A DNA stretch of 64,000 bases from Entoloma clypeatum (GCA_963565915.1 OY751485.1:1240001-1304000); one strand, 5' to 3'; positions 10,875 through 22,500 are shown, counted from the first letter of the stretch. Numbers and translations: made by a program. The notes: generated by a model from the sequence alone, not told the origin.

Positions 10875-11837
10875 ATGCCTAGAACAGGGACTGATTTTCA
10901 ACCCCTACCTGTATCCCGAACCCCATCTTCATCCCAACAATCCGACACCTCTCCTACTCCGCAGGTTCTAGACATGGCAGAAGCACCGACAGTACAAACA
11001 ATGGATACATCCAAGATCATCAAAGATCCTGGGATGTTCAAAGACAGACACACCTTCGACGAGTGGTGGAAAGCCACCAAATTATACATCAGGTTCCAGA
11101 AGGGCCTGTCCGACGATCAGAAGATTCTTGCGGTGTTATCCCGCATGATGGAAGGGTCTGGTAAACACTGGGCCAGCAACAAGTTAGACGACCTTGCCAC
11201 CGATGGCGAGAACATCACCTGGTTAGGGTTCTCAGACGACATCGCTACGCGATTCTCTATTGCCAACAAGTCGGCAGCGGCCAAGGCGAGACTGGAAGTC
11301 CTGAAACAGGAGAAACGCACCATCGACGAGTTCTTGGACGAATTTGAAGAGCTCTTGAAGCTGTCAAACCTTGGTGAAGAAACTGGGAAATACATCCTGG
11401 AAAAGAACATCAACCGCAGAATTTCTGAACAAGTGGCTAGCGATGGCAAGACATACACTGATTACGCAAAGGAGATCCGAAACAAGGGACGACAGATGGA
11501 GGGACATGCATTAGTCATCCGAGGGGGTGGCGACACACGCACCGGATCGGGCACCACTTATGGTGGTCAAGGCAAAGCCATGGAGATCGACAAAGCAGGA
11601 GTAGCCCGTTGCTACAACTGTCAGCGCTTTGGTCACCTTGCCAAAGACTGCAAAGCCCCAAAGAAGAAAGATGGTCGTAAGTGTTTCAACTGCGACCAAG
11701 AAGGACATATCGCGCGCAACTGCTGCAAGCCGAAGAAGAACTCTGGAAAGATTAGGAAGGTGTCTGATGGAGATACCAATGATGAAACCATCACCATAGA
11801 GACCGATGAGAAGGATTTTCCTGAAGGGTCCGATTAA
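10875..11837 (+). CDS. Gypsy1 Gag polyprotein (N-terminus broken)
   Basis: A 320-codon frame from an internal Met. Residues about 45-205 form the capsid-like part (DEWWKATKLYIRF, EFLDEFEELLKLSNL). The nucleocapsid has two CCHC zinc knuckles, CYNCQRFGHLAKDC and CFNCDQEGHIARNC, separated by a Lys-rich linker. It packages element RNA in virus-like particles. Upstream the same frame continues back to a TAG at 10599-10601 with protein-like sequence, and still earlier gag sequence appears in another frame (from 10387). The true start is therefore lost to a frameshift plus a stop. Confidence 0.9.
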   Translation: MPRTGTDFQPLPVSRTPSSSQQSDTSPTPQVLDMAEAPTVQTMDTSKIIKDPGMFKDRHTFDEWWKATKLYIRFQKGLSDDQKILAVLSRMMEGSGKHWASNKLDDLATDGENITWLGFSDDIATRFSIANKSAAAKARLEVLKQEKRTIDEFLDEFEELLKLSNLGEETGKYILEKNINRRISEQVASDGKTYTDYAKEIRNKGRQMEGHALVIRGGGDTRTGSGTTYGGQGKAMEIDKAGVARCYNCQRFGHLAKDCKAPKKKDGRKCFNCDQEGHIARNCCKPKKNSGKIRKVSDGDTNDETITIETDEKDFPEGSD

Positions 11838-12648
11838 ACGACGCTAAGTCGCGACCCTTATCCATTAAACGAACTCGCTTGCCTGGTGCAGCTACAGACA
11901 ATATAACTTATGTTATCCCTGCAAAGTGCGCCGTTGCGTCAACTAAGATTGTCAAGGGAGATAAACCTCCGAAACGACGAGAGATCAAGCTGCAAGCTCA
12001 GATCAAAACATGACGAGGACCAAAGGCCATTCGACCCGAGGTTGATAGCGGATGTGAACGCACATGTATCCATCCCAGAATAGTATGCGAACAGAACCTT
12101 CCCACACGTGGAATAAAGCCCATATCAATCCTAAATGCGGATGGATCGCCGAACCGACAACAGAAAGCAGAAAAACTTGCCGAAGTCAAGCTGGACTTAG
12201 GAACACACCAGGAAACCATGGAAGCAATGGTATTGGACATTGGGAGAACGGACATGCTTTTGGGACATGACTGGTTGGTACACCACAACCCACAATCAAT
12301 TGGACGACCGGCGCTGTAACATTCAACCGGTGCCCATCAACATGTCAAACCAAACACTCGGATTTCAGGGTTAACCTTAATGGTCGCAAACATCGGGTTC
12401 GCATGGTGGAAGTACGAGACAAGGACGCGCCCAAGAAATCGGATCAGAAATGGAAGCCCGGAGACCCCATATTGGAAGCAGTTACTCCCACACCACCTCC
12501 CACAACCAAATGACCCTCATACGTTGAACGTTTTGCCCATCTCTTTGAAAAAGAAAACTTTGACAAGATCCCAAAGGAAAGAGAATGGGACCACGGCATC
12601 GAACTTACACCGGACGCACCAAAGGAGCTAGGAGGAAACACGTATCCT
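11838..12648 (+). pseudogene. Gypsy1 protease and pol N-terminus, decayed
   Basis: Sequence between gag and RT contains recognisable protease-end features (DMLLGHDWLVHHNP at about 12253-12294, a TGAVTFNRCP-like segment after 12310, and VRMVEVRDKD near 12400). They are distributed over several frames with stops, and no DSG active site remains in frame. This accounts for the gap between the gag and pol frames. Confidence 0.7.
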
Positions 12649-15159
12649 ATGACCCAAAAGGAGCAAGAAGAACTGGACGAATTCATCGATGAAGGCCTGG
12701 CAACTGGAAAGATCCGACCGTCCAAATCCCCTTATGCATCACCCTGCTTCTTCATTAACAAGAAAGACGGTTCCAAACGATTGGTACAGGATTATCGCAC
12801 AGTCAATAAATTCATGGTTAAGGACAAATTCCCACTCCCACGCATCAACAACCTCTTGGATGTATTGAAGGACGCAGTCTACTTCAACAAAATGGACATC
12901 ATGTGGGAATACAATAACGTGCGGATCAAGAAGGGTGACGAATGGAAAGCCGCCTTCCTGACCAGCCGAGGATTGTTTGAACCATTGGTCATGTTTTTCG
13001 GTCTCTGCAACTCCCCGGGAACGTTCTCTCGGATGATGGCCAGCCTATTCAGGGATCAGATCCGTCGGCGCATCTGTGTGATTTACATGGATGACATAGT
13101 GGTTATTGGTAAAACCAAGGAAGAACTCGCCCGGAACACCGAAGAGATCTTGCAGATTCTGTCAGACAATGACCTGTTTCTAAAGGAGAAGAAGTGTCTT
13201 TGGGAAGTAACGAAATGCCCCATATTGGGATATGTCATTGGAGAAGGACGTGTTGAGATGGAAACCAAAAAGGTGGACACAATCCGGAACTGGCGAGTAC
13301 CCACATCAAAAAAGGAAGTCCAGAGGTTCCTGGGATTTGCCAATTTTTATCGACGCTTCATTGAAGGATACTCAAACATCGCAAAGCCACTCACAACACT
13401 TACGGGGAATACAGCATTCACATGGGGACCAGCGGCGCAAGAAGCATTTGAAGGTCTCATACGGGCAATCACGACGGCACCAGTCTTGGCATTGCCCAAA
13501 CCGGACGGACAGTTCAGGGTCGAAACCGATGCATCGGGTTATGCGATTGGAGCGGTACTTTCACAGAAACAAGACGACAAGTGGCATCCTATCGCGTTCT
13601 TGTCGCGGACCATGTCCGCGGCCGAACAGAATTACGAGATATATGACAAGGAACTCTTGGCAGTCATGGAAGCACTGAAGGACTGGCGACATTATCTACT
13701 TGAAGCCAAGGAACGTTTCGAGATCTTAACCGATCACAAAAACCTGGAGTATTTCCGGCGTCCTCAGGACCTAAACCAACGACAGAGGCGCTGGAAGATG
13801 AAGTTACAAGATTATGACTTCGAATTGCGACATGTACCTGGGAAGACAAACGCGAAAGCAGACATCCTGTCACGTTTACCCTGGTATGAAACGGAACTCG
13901 AGCCGCAGGACAGCGACCAAATGCTCAAGGAGGGGCTATTTTTGAAACGATTGGAATCAGAAGATGTGATACAAATGGAGATGTTCACGGAGGAACAATT
14001 CTTTGAAGGGGGTGAAACATCTGATTCCATCAAAATCGGAAACATCACAACCATCGAAAACCCATGGATCGCACACATCAAGGCCTCGAATCGCATGGAG
14101 ACAGAAGTAGCCCAGGGTCTGAAGAAGAATCCTCACTGGTACCAGCAGGAAAATGGCATCACCTACGCAGGAGAACGAGTCTATGTTCCACCAGACCCAC
14201 AATTGCACCAAGAACTGATGTTTGAAGCACATGACGCACCAGTGGCAGGACATCCAGGACAATATCGAACACATGAACTCCTCACTCGCACCTACTGGTG
14301 GCCCACCATCCTACATGACGTAAAGAAGTATGTGAAAGGGTGTGACACCTGTCAACGTAACAAGATCAGCCGCCAAAGGAGACACGCCCCTCTACACCCT
14401 AACGCCGCGCCAAGTCAACCATGGGAAGACATAGGGATTGACGTCGTGGGACCGATACCAGAATCTGATGGGAAGAACGCAATTCTGGTCATCACGGACA
14501 GACATTCAAAGATGCTTCATCTCATCCCAACAACTGTGGAACTATCGGCTGAAGGATTAGCCAAGATCTATCGGGACCAGATATGGAAGCTTCATGGAAT
14601 CCCTAAGAAGATCATTAGCGACAGAGGACCACAGTTCGCCGCGAAGTTCATGGAGATACTTTGCCGCATGTTGGGAATCAAGAGAAACCTGTCCACTGCA
14701 TACCATCCACAAATTGATGGACAAGCCGAACGATCGCATCAGGAAACCGAGGTGTTCTTACGAAACTTTGTCAACCATCTACAAGATGATTGGGCGGAAT
14801 GGATCACAATCGCAGAATTCCAGTACAATGACAAAGAACATCAAGCGACAAAGTACACACCATTCTATCTCAACTACGGTCTGCATCCTTGGAAGGGAGA
14901 ACTTGTGTTGGAAGACACCAATCCAGCGGCAAACGACTTCTTGAAAAAACTCAAACAGGCACAAGAAGAAGCCAACGCAGCACTGAAACAGGCCCAGAAT
15001 CAGATGAAGAAAACAGTTGACACACGACGAAGCCCGTCTCGGAATTACCGCATCGGAGACAAGGTGTGGCTGGAAGGGACTAACATCAGGACTGATCATC
15101 CCTCAAAGAAACTTGACGCCCTCCGACACGGACCATTCAAAGTCCTAGAGAAGAAATGA
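12649..15159 (+). CDS. Gypsy1 Pol: reverse transcriptase, RNase H, integrase
   Basis: An 836-codon open frame. RT occupies about residues 1-230, with the YMDD catalytic box (YMDDIVVIG, about residue 145). RNase H follows (ETDASGYAIGAVLS, about 290; TDHKNLEYF, about 365). The integrase zinc-binding HHCC region lies near 535-575 (H..GHPGQ to CDTCQ). The integrase core has D in DIGIDVVGPIP, D in ISDRGPQF and E in GQAERSHQE. The expected upstream part with protease is in the broken stretch before 12649. The frame ends at a TGA (15157-15159) inside the conserved C-terminal domain (FKVLEKK then stop), after which matching protein sequence continues, so the stop is premature. Confidence 0.93.
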   Translation: MTQKEQEELDEFIDEGLATGKIRPSKSPYASPCFFINKKDGSKRLVQDYRTVNKFMVKDKFPLPRINNLLDVLKDAVYFNKMDIMWEYNNVRIKKGDEWKAAFLTSRGLFEPLVMFFGLCNSPGTFSRMMASLFRDQIRRRICVIYMDDIVVIGKTKEELARNTEEILQILSDNDLFLKEKKCLWEVTKCPILGYVIGEGRVEMETKKVDTIRNWRVPTSKKEVQRFLGFANFYRRFIEGYSNIAKPLTTLTGNTAFTWGPAAQEAFEGLIRAITTAPVLALPKPDGQFRVETDASGYAIGAVLSQKQDDKWHPIAFLSRTMSAAEQNYEIYDKELLAVMEALKDWRHYLLEAKERFEILTDHKNLEYFRRPQDLNQRQRRWKMKLQDYDFELRHVPGKTNAKADILSRLPWYETELEPQDSDQMLKEGLFLKRLESEDVIQMEMFTEEQFFEGGETSDSIKIGNITTIENPWIAHIKASNRMETEVAQGLKKNPHWYQQENGITYAGERVYVPPDPQLHQELMFEAHDAPVAGHPGQYRTHELLTRTYWWPTILHDVKKYVKGCDTCQRNKISRQRRHAPLHPNAAPSQPWEDIGIDVVGPIPESDGKNAILVITDRHSKMLHLIPTTVELSAEGLAKIYRDQIWKLHGIPKKIISDRGPQFAAKFMEILCRMLGIKRNLSTAYHPQIDGQAERSHQETEVFLRNFVNHLQDDWAEWITIAEFQYNDKEHQATKYTPFYLNYGLHPWKGELVLEDTNPAANDFLKKLKQAQEEANAALKQAQNQMKKTVDTRRSPSRNYRIGDKVWLEGTNIRTDHPSKKLDALRHGPFKVLEKK

Positions 15160-15253
15160 GCTAGCACATACCGTCTTGATCTTCCCAAAACTTGGAAGAT
15201 GATCCACCCTGTGTTCAACGAGACCCTGTTATCACCATACAAAACCCCGAAGT

Positions 15254-15481
15254 ATGCCATTCAGAAAAAGAAGCCCTGATCCAACCATCGTCGAAGGACG
15301 AGAAGAATACCATGTCTCCACGATCCTAGACTCTCGGAAATTCCGTGGAAAGATCCAGTACCTTGTCCAATGGGAAGGGTATGGCCCAGAAGAGAACACG
15401 TGGGAACCTCGGACTAATGTTCAGAACACTCAAGACTTGATCCGAGATTTTCATCGGCAAAATCCATCGCATCCACGATAA
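15254..15481 (+). pseudogene. Gypsy1 integrase chromodomain, out of frame
   Basis: About 55 residues match a chromodomain: an aromatic start (YHVSTILDSR), YLVQWEGYG and ENTWEPRTNV. Chromodomains direct insertion toward modified chromatin in chromoviruses. It is separated from Pol by the TGA at 15157 and by a frame change near 15280. Confidence 0.85.
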
Positions 15482-15598
15482 AAGAACAAACTTTGAGAAC
15501 CATTTTCCACATCGACTTCTGTCACATTGAGTTCCCGGCTCCAACTCTTCTCGCCCAACACGCCGTTCTTCTTATACCTTTCAAACATCATTTCTGCC

Positions 15599-15967
15599 AT
15601 GTCCAACATCACCGCCGCCTCCACCGATGCTTCCGATATCAACCCCACCGTCACCACCCTCATCGGCGAAGCGCTCTCCATGCGCGACCAGATCCATGCG
15701 CTCAAAACCTCCGTCGCCGACATCCTCCACCGGCAGATGCATATCCGCCTTCATACCCTCTCCGATTTACCAACCGCCCCCACCGCTGAGGAGAAGCTCA
15801 TCCTCAAAAACTATACCAACACCCTTGCTGTTGAGAATCGACGCCTTCGCCTCGCCGTTCAAGGTTTAGAGTTTGCCACGGCGGTAAACAATGAACTGAT
15901 AAAGGATTGGGGTAACCAAGTTGACCCTGCCTGGGCCGATCCAAATGGCAACAATGGATGGGAGTAG
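15599..15967 (+). CDS. Extra 3' ORF of Gypsy1, helical protein
   Basis: A 122-codon ORF (Met at 15599; the frame is open from 15527) lies between the chromodomain and the purine tract, where a standard Gypsy element has no gene. The protein is largely helical with a heptad-like stretch (TLIGEALSMRDQIHALKTSV, about residues 20-40) and a second helix around VENRRLRLAVQGLEFA, then an acidic, Trp-containing tail. No signal peptide or membrane segment is seen, so it does not look like an envelope protein. Function unknown; a capsid accessory or assembly role is speculation. It is the most intact frame of the element outside gag and pol. Confidence 0.55.
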   Translation: MSNITAASTDASDINPTVTTLIGEALSMRDQIHALKTSVADILHRQMHIRLHTLSDLPTAPTAEEKLILKNYTNTLAVENRRLRLAVQGLEFATAVNNELIKDWGNQVDPAWADPNGNNGWE

Positions 15968-16004
15968 GTAGTCTGTGAGGACACAGACCTTGAGGAGGGG
16001 AACA

Positions 16005-16373
16005 TGTTACGGACTAACGACTACAGACGTATACGCTTACCTTTTCACTTTTACTCATCGGCCCCCGCTTACACATATCGTATTAGACTTTATTTCCTTT
16101 AGTATACTTCGCTCCCGCGCTGACTCGCTTTCCGCAGCTGTCTGACTCATTCCGCAGTCAGCTTACTCATTAGTGCATAGCCTTCCGCAGTCGCCTTACT
16201 CATGCGCACTGCCTTCCGCAGTTACTGACTCATTCGCTACCGCTCATAGTCAGTACTATATAAACCTCATGTACCATAGCTACATTCCTTAGATTTAGCA
16301 ATCACATTGCTCTTCGCCTTTCCATCTTCCTGCATACTCTGCCCGAACCTTGGAATGGTTGTTACGCATAACA
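16005..16373 (+). repeat. Gypsy1 3' LTR
   Basis: 369 bp, matching the 5' LTR apart from about nine small differences. It is preceded by the purine tract and followed by the duplication CCCTC. Confidence 0.95.
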
Positions 16374-17183
16374 CCCTCGTGTTGATGTAAGGCCACAATC
16401 AGCAGTTTGTCCTGCAGATAAGGGAGCTTGTTAGATGGATGGGGAACATCTGCGCCTCTATGTAACATACATCAAAAATCCGCCTGTTGTTGAATGCGTG
16501 ATGCACGCAATGAGGCCATGATCTTCCTCCGCTACAATGGGAACAACGTTGGCTCCAGATGGAGGTGGCTCACAGTGTAGAAGGCACAGAGAAACACTTT
16601 CTGGCATGACACAGGAGTGATTTGAACAAGTACGTCCCTCACGTCCCAGTGCTCGATGGTAAAGCCAACAACCTACCTTGTATAACTATCCCAGGAACCT
16701 CCGAGCGCCTCCTTGCCTGTTGCCGTATGATAAGGAAACCGTCTTCTCCCACTGGTGACCCCGCTGATTTGGGTCGCCAAGGTCATGGGCTGATGGGGGG
16801 AGTTTGAAAAGGGGTAAGGTGCAATCGGAGCCTTTGTCCACTACCTTGAACTTGTTGTCTGCTCGTAGTAGTGACTTGGACTCATTGAACCTGAGACTAT
16901 CATAACAGCCAACTTCAAGAACGCTCACTGCTCAGACAGTGGCACTGGTTATGTAATCTTGGCTTCGGAGTTCCTCAGCAACTTAGTACTAAGTTAGCCT
17001 GTTTCTGCCACTGCAATCATTATGCAACTTGTACTAGTCAATAGTAATAGTAAACACTGGCACTTGAGTTCAAGTTGAATGTGCAACGCTGAACGGCCTT
17101 GAAAAATCGCCTCTAGTCACAGTGATGCCACTCATCACATATGGCCCCCAAGTTGCCTACCACAATTTGGGGCCGGGAACTTG
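16374..17183. other. Repeat remnant and intergenic sequence
   Basis: 16374-16560 continues the 284-bp repeat family interrupted by Gypsy1 (CTGCAGATAAGG, AACATACATC). The remainder shows no gene I can support. Confidence 0.5.
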
Positions 17184-18319
17184 TTAGGCAGCCTGGCCTC
17201 CCGGTGCAGATGCGGTTGTGGCAGCTGCCTTGCTTTCGGCATGCTTCTGCTTGATTCTTTGCAAGGCACTGTCTTCAACGGGTGCAAGAACGACGTCTGG
17301 TGATGAGTGGGGGAATATTTTCCTGCAAAGAGGATTGACGCCGAGTGAAGAGAAGAGCGAGGTAAGTTCATGCACGCATTCCACCATCGGACAAGATCGT
17401 TGACATTCTCAGACTCATCTTCATCATGAAGGACATAAAGAAGGCTGAGATAGAAATTTTCCGAATCGGTTACATGGTCCGTTCTGGAGAAAAATGAAGA
17501 CATGGATAGAGCAAAGCGGACCTTGATAAACAGGGGTCCTTCTTCTGAACTCGCGAGACTAGCAACAACGTTCACTGACCTGCATAGCAATATAGGCAAC
17601 GGATGCCGGAGTGACTGCTGTCATCCCATGAATACGAGCATTTCCTGCTTTGGCAGCCTTTCCCTCTTCCACGCCAACAGAACTCAGAGAAGTGAAGATG
17701 TGCTTGTAAGCCTTGCAAATATCATCAGAACTATATGATGCAACTTAAAGTAACGACTTGCCGTACCGACACCAATATAGAGTTTTTCAGAAGCCCTTTC
17801 CATGGATCGTCACAATCATATGCAAGCCCTGGGTACAGGAACTTTGGCCATTGATCCCCTCACACTTGCATCTGACCACTACGGAGTTTGTCCCTGAATC
17901 TAAGAGGCTTCAATGTAAGTATTTGATTGGGAGTGGGGGAAAGCAGTGGGCTTACTCAGGGATGGACCAGTCCAGATTTGTAGGGCATAGCATTGCTCCT
18001 GTCACATCGTGCTTGAAACCTCGGTCCAGCTTCATCTTACAGCTCAGAGGTGGCATGAGATGCCCGTCCAAGGGGGTAATCCAATCAACGATGGCGGCTT
18101 TCATGCCCTTTGTATCGTCAGCACGAGACGCTCGAGCTCCCACCTGGAGCTATGAAAAACTTATCAGGACAACATCGGCAGCCTAATTTTACCATGCTCA
18201 CGAGGTCAGCAATTTGGGTGACGCCTTCCTCCGTTGAATCCAATAATCGTCCTTCCAGGCCAGGGCAGAGTTTAAGGAGAGCCTCAAAGATTTGCTGCTC
18301 GCGGCGCTCTCTGGTTTCA
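17184..18319 (-). pseudogene. DUF6698-like gene with a single in-frame TGA
   Basis: Six minus-strand exons have canonical splice sites and fully consistent phases: 18319-18202, 18149-17956, 17893-17767, 17711-17580, 17521-17376 and 17322-17184 (stop TAA). The protein has the hallmarks of a large Agaricomycete family I know as DUF6698: RADDTKGMK..IVDWI, PPLS..KLDRGF, TGAMLCP, DQWPKFLY, DDPWKGLL, AYKHIFTS, GNARIHGMT, SSFFSRTD, DSENFY and a C-terminal WWNAKIFP box followed by a Lys/Ala-rich helix. No biochemical function is established for this family. The only defect is TGA at 17862-17860, directly before GDQWP; CGA to TGA would explain it. The 5' exon upstream of 18319 was not found with confidence. 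Confidence 0.8.
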
Positions 18320-18943
18320 CTGAAAGTCAGAAATTGTGAGAGAGCTACAGATACTTCACCTCACACCGGAGAGAGGCTTTTGAGTGGAGGATTTTTGGCC
18401 ATGAACGCAAGGCCGTTGGTAAGTAGAGACTTGAAATTACAGAAAGCAAAGATTGTCCGGCCAAAATGCCGCCCATGGTGAGTTAACGGGTCAGCAGATG
18501 TGCTGTGTGGGCGGTGAGCGAGTTTCGAGCCATGCATGAATAATTAATTATTGAACTCACTGCCACTTCTTGGGGCACGATTGCAAGGCGTCATCTTCTC
18601 TTGGCCGCCTGCCTGGGGTCATATATGGACGACGATGAGTGGCTTGAAGGTCAGGTGATGTTGGTGGGTTTTGAGCCACGACTTGAAACTTTGCGCTTAT
18701 GTGGGGCTGCCGGGTCAGAGTCCAAATTGTGGCTGTGACTCACTGTGGACGGTCTGTGCCAACTTGAAATCATCGCCCAGGCCTGCTGTCAGAGTGGCAA
18801 TGCCGTGTAGTATCAAGGGTTTGGTGGCTGTGTCCTTCCAACCTGAGCTGAGCGTACTACTAAAGGGTTTTCTTGAACGATAGGCTTGAAGAGTAAATAG
18901 TAAACTCTTACTACTCCCATCTCTATCTCTTCGCTTCAGGCTC

Positions 18944-19579
18944 ATGTTTGGCAATCGACCCATCAGAAGCGTGGATTTTAACGCTTTCAGATTCAACCTG
19001 TATGGCTTCAAGGCCTACATTGCTGCAACCTTGTGGGGTGTAGATTGGGTTCCGAGAGTTCCCCCACAGGTATTCGCTGGACCACCCAAACCCCCTCGCT
19101 TCGGGCCTCCTGCGTGATACCAGCTCGAATGCCTGCCTTCATGGTTCATCCCGGGTCCGCTTCCTGACCTGTATCAAATGGGATTATCCCCGCAGCCTTC
19201 CTTCCTCGACCCTCCAGCAACTTTGGGGCTTGGTTGGTGTGACGGACTTCTTTGCAGCCCCCGATTCTGCAAAGCTGGTGGGTCCTCCCTTCCTTCTGTC
19301 AAGCCGCTCTGAACCAAGTTGGTGACGTCATTTGGCAGCGAAGGCCACTGAAAGGGCCATTGCACAGGGCTACAGATACTACGAAGTCCAATTTGAGGAA
19401 GAGGACGGTAAGAGAATAGTGCTTGGTTCCTTCCAGTATTCATGTCACACATTTTCTTAGATTTGTCCAACTCTGACGGCTCCTATTCTGACGAGTTTGA
19501 GCCTGCCAATGACGCGACGTCAATCGCCGACTATGATGAAGAAGAAGAAGTAGTAGTAGAGGCTGGTGAGATGGAGTAA
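18944..19579 (+). CDS. Unrecognised plus-strand gene with acidic C-terminus
   Basis: Protein-like plus-strand segments appear in order: around 18946-19050 (VDFNAFRFNLYGFKAYIAA), about 19130-19285 (FLTCIKWDYP, LWGLVGVTDFFAA), then two exons with exact splice sites, 19339-19407 and 19461-19579. The last two join in phase through GTAAGA and TTCTTAG borders and give YYEVQFEEED followed by a D/S/E-rich tail with five consecutive acidic residues, ending at TAA 19577-19579. I do not recognise the family. The 5' end and the first junctions are uncertain. Confidence 0.4.
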
Positions 19580-22500
19580 GTGGTGGAATGAATCAGCTTG
19601 ACGGGAACAGCACGACCTCCATCTTTCGCCTAGTACCAGAGTCATTGCTAGATAACGTGTTTATGTCGTATGCAAGCTCCTTTTTTCTCTCACAAGTGAT
19701 GAGCTCAGACATATGACTCGCGAGAGACAATGTGGTGAGCCGGAGAGAGAGGGAGTGGAGAAAGAGAGAAGGCTGCGACGGTCGAGTTGGCAGCCTGTGG
19801 GGGAAGGCCGCCACAGAAGCCGTGGACTTGGAGGCTAAAATAAGCGGGAATGGGGTGTGCAGAGGAGAGGGCTCTAATGTTCAATGCATTCACTTGAAAC
19901 CGATGCCCGTCAAATCCAGTTCATTTTGGCTCAGTCGGTCCACAGGGAGAAGCAGCCAGTTCACCATGTCATGGTCATCAACTTGGCCTGCGGGGCATGC
20001 CACGTCGCAATCATCCCGCCGAGCTCCAAGTTGTACGGTCCGACCGCCTGCATGTACCTTGTACAAGTAGACATGGTCAGTTTGGCGGGTGATGATGTAT
20101 GATTGGATCACAAAGAAAGGCCAGGCGGTGCATCATACATCTTTTCCGCGTAGTGACAAGAGCGGTAAAAGTGGTTCCGCGTACTGTTCGAGAGATCGAA
20201 TACATAGTATTCGCGGGGTCAGAGGCAGAAAACTGCGGATCTGGGCAAAAAGTTACTTGGGAGGGTTCGCGGGAGCGGTAGTGGGGACCTACAGTGGTTT
20301 CGTTCGCGATCGCCTTCAGGATATATTGAGCAAGGGGTGAGCTTCACACCTGGCCTAGGATGAAGTCGTATGTGGCGATGATGGCAGCTTTCGGGTCAGT
20401 GACTTTCACTGTGAGGTTTGCGACAGGAGGCGATGGCGTACCCATGCAGTGCCTTGAGGAAAGAGAACCTAGTAACAATTCCCAGTCGATCTACTACAGG
20501 GGTTCACACAATGGACCGATGCAGACGTGTGAAATTGTTCAAACCGCCCTGGAGATGAAGCCATTAGTTCATGGCGAGAAACAGGAGAAGAATACATTAC
20601 TCACTTTAAGACCGAGGACGAGTTAAGGATCTGAAGCTTCAACCCTTGCCTTCAATTCCGCCCACACATGCCTTGATGATATCGATCGTCAATCCATGCT
20701 GATTCGTCTTCCAGGAATATCCTAATTCACGAGAACTGTGAGCATGCAGAGAAAAAAGCACATCTTTGCGACTAGAGCCTTACCCCCACCAAGGGTAAGC
20801 CCACAGGGCCCCCACGCCTGGGACCCTCTTGGCGCCGACGACATGCACGTTATGTAGTGCGAGGGTGGCGCATACATGACTCATCTTCCCAGAGCAGACC
20901 AGTCCCAATGACGGCTGTCTTCGAGTTGGAGTCGTAGGTGACATTTGCGGAACGCGACATGGTAATGAGGACGCCAGGTGTTGAGGAGAAGTTGGCATTC
21001 GCAGTATGTCCATGACCTTTAATCTATATTGTAAAACGATGAGGAAAAGGTCGCAAGCTCAACGAGGAAAAGACAGTTCTCGTAACCCTGAATAGTGTAT
21101 GCGTCTTGCCAAGAAGTTGAATAGTCAACTAACTTTGAAGCAACTGGCAGATCAAAGGGTTTCAATGGGGAATGTAACAACCTGAAACTCACATGTAAAC
21201 CACTAAATGCTCCACGCCCACTTATGCTCCTCATATCACAACATAACAACTTTGGGCTCCAACTTGCCACACGCAATCATCTTCTTTCCTTCCGCCCAAG
21301 GTCAGTTCTTCGCGATAACAATAGAGTAGTACTATCAGACAAAGCGCATAAGTACAAGGCTACAAGCCAGCAACTTGAACAACCTAGCATCAACCAAGTT
21401 GTGGGATGAGTTGTGACTCACCAAAAGAAACCCTGGTGAAGTTGGCATACGAAAGTTATACCCAGGTCAAGGGGCAAAAGACGACTGTTCCGATGCGCGG
21501 CTGCCTCTACTTGCGATCTTGAACACTACCAAACAGCTGATGACTGCCGATTACTCAGATGTTTTCGGTGAGTTCACCAGGCCCATGATGGTGAAAGTGA
21601 GAAGATCATGCCACTTTGTCGTGATTGGCAGATCATTGGCATCCGAGTGAGTCATATCCGACTCAGATCATCTCCCGGCGGGCCGAGTGACCTCAGCTCC
21701 CATCCGAGGTGACTTCCAACATGACAAACTTTGTACCATGGCTGTCGTATCCAGTATAAACAGAGAATCATCGAGTTCCGATTCGCGCCCGTTAAAGTCG
21801 ACAAACCCGCCAATAGCAACCATCTTGAACGACCCTCCAAAGTGCCGTCACGGGGAAGGACGACCGACCAGTTGCCAGGCCACGCAAGGATGCAGCTGGA
21901 CCAGCCGAACGGCCCCGAGGCTCCCACTCGACGAGGCACAATGCCTAGCGCTCGCCACATCACTGTTGGACTCGGCTCCCCTTACCCCGGAACATGCCTA
22001 CGAGGTCAGCATGTCACTAGCCGCCCTGAAATGATGGGTGAGAGGGTTAACGTCAGCCATGTCATCCCTCAGGTGTCAATGCCCAACATGTTCCCATACC
22101 GTTGTTCGATGATGGTGAAACCTGCATTCCATCCCCGCTCCCAGCTCTGCCTCACCCCCTGCTAGCTGCAGCACCCCAGTTCTCGCCTTCAAGCCCAGTC
22201 ACCAGACTAGCACCATCCCCTGCCCTCCATCCATGTCACTGCCCCTGTTTCTCGCAGCTCACCCCCGCCAGCAGCTCGGGCGTTGCCTGTTTGGTTTCGC
22301 GCCCAACTGACCTCCGGAGTTATGGTCCCCCGGACTGCCACAGTGATGCTCTTCCCCCCTGGTGCGTGCCCCCACGCCCCAACCAGCTCTGATGTGGACA
22401 ATAGGAAGAACACCCTGCCGAAGAAGATTCGAAACAGATAAATTGCGCCGTACAACTTCATCCTCGGTGTGTCGTTGCCATTACCAAGTCTTCGTCCCTT

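Larger units (their letters stand above)
9814..16373 (+). mobile_element. Gypsy1: Ty3/Gypsy chromodomain LTR retrotransposon
   Basis: A full-length 6560-bp element with 369-bp LTRs at both ends (TGTTACGG...CATAACA) and the 5-bp duplication CCCTC at 9809-9813 and 16374-16378. Order on the plus strand: LTR, gag, protease remnant, RT, RNase H, integrase, chromodomain, an extra small ORF, a purine tract (GAGGAGGGGAA, about 15992-16002), LTR. The two LTRs differ at about nine positions, including two compensating 1-nt indels. Gag N-terminus, protease and the pol C-terminus carry stops or frameshifts, so this copy is not autonomous. It inserted into the 284-bp repeat array. Confidence 0.95.

Noticed and set aside
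15527..15967. Gypsy1 extra ORF as an envelope-like gene
   Set aside because: No signal peptide, no membrane anchor and no cysteine pattern; only its position resembles an env gene.
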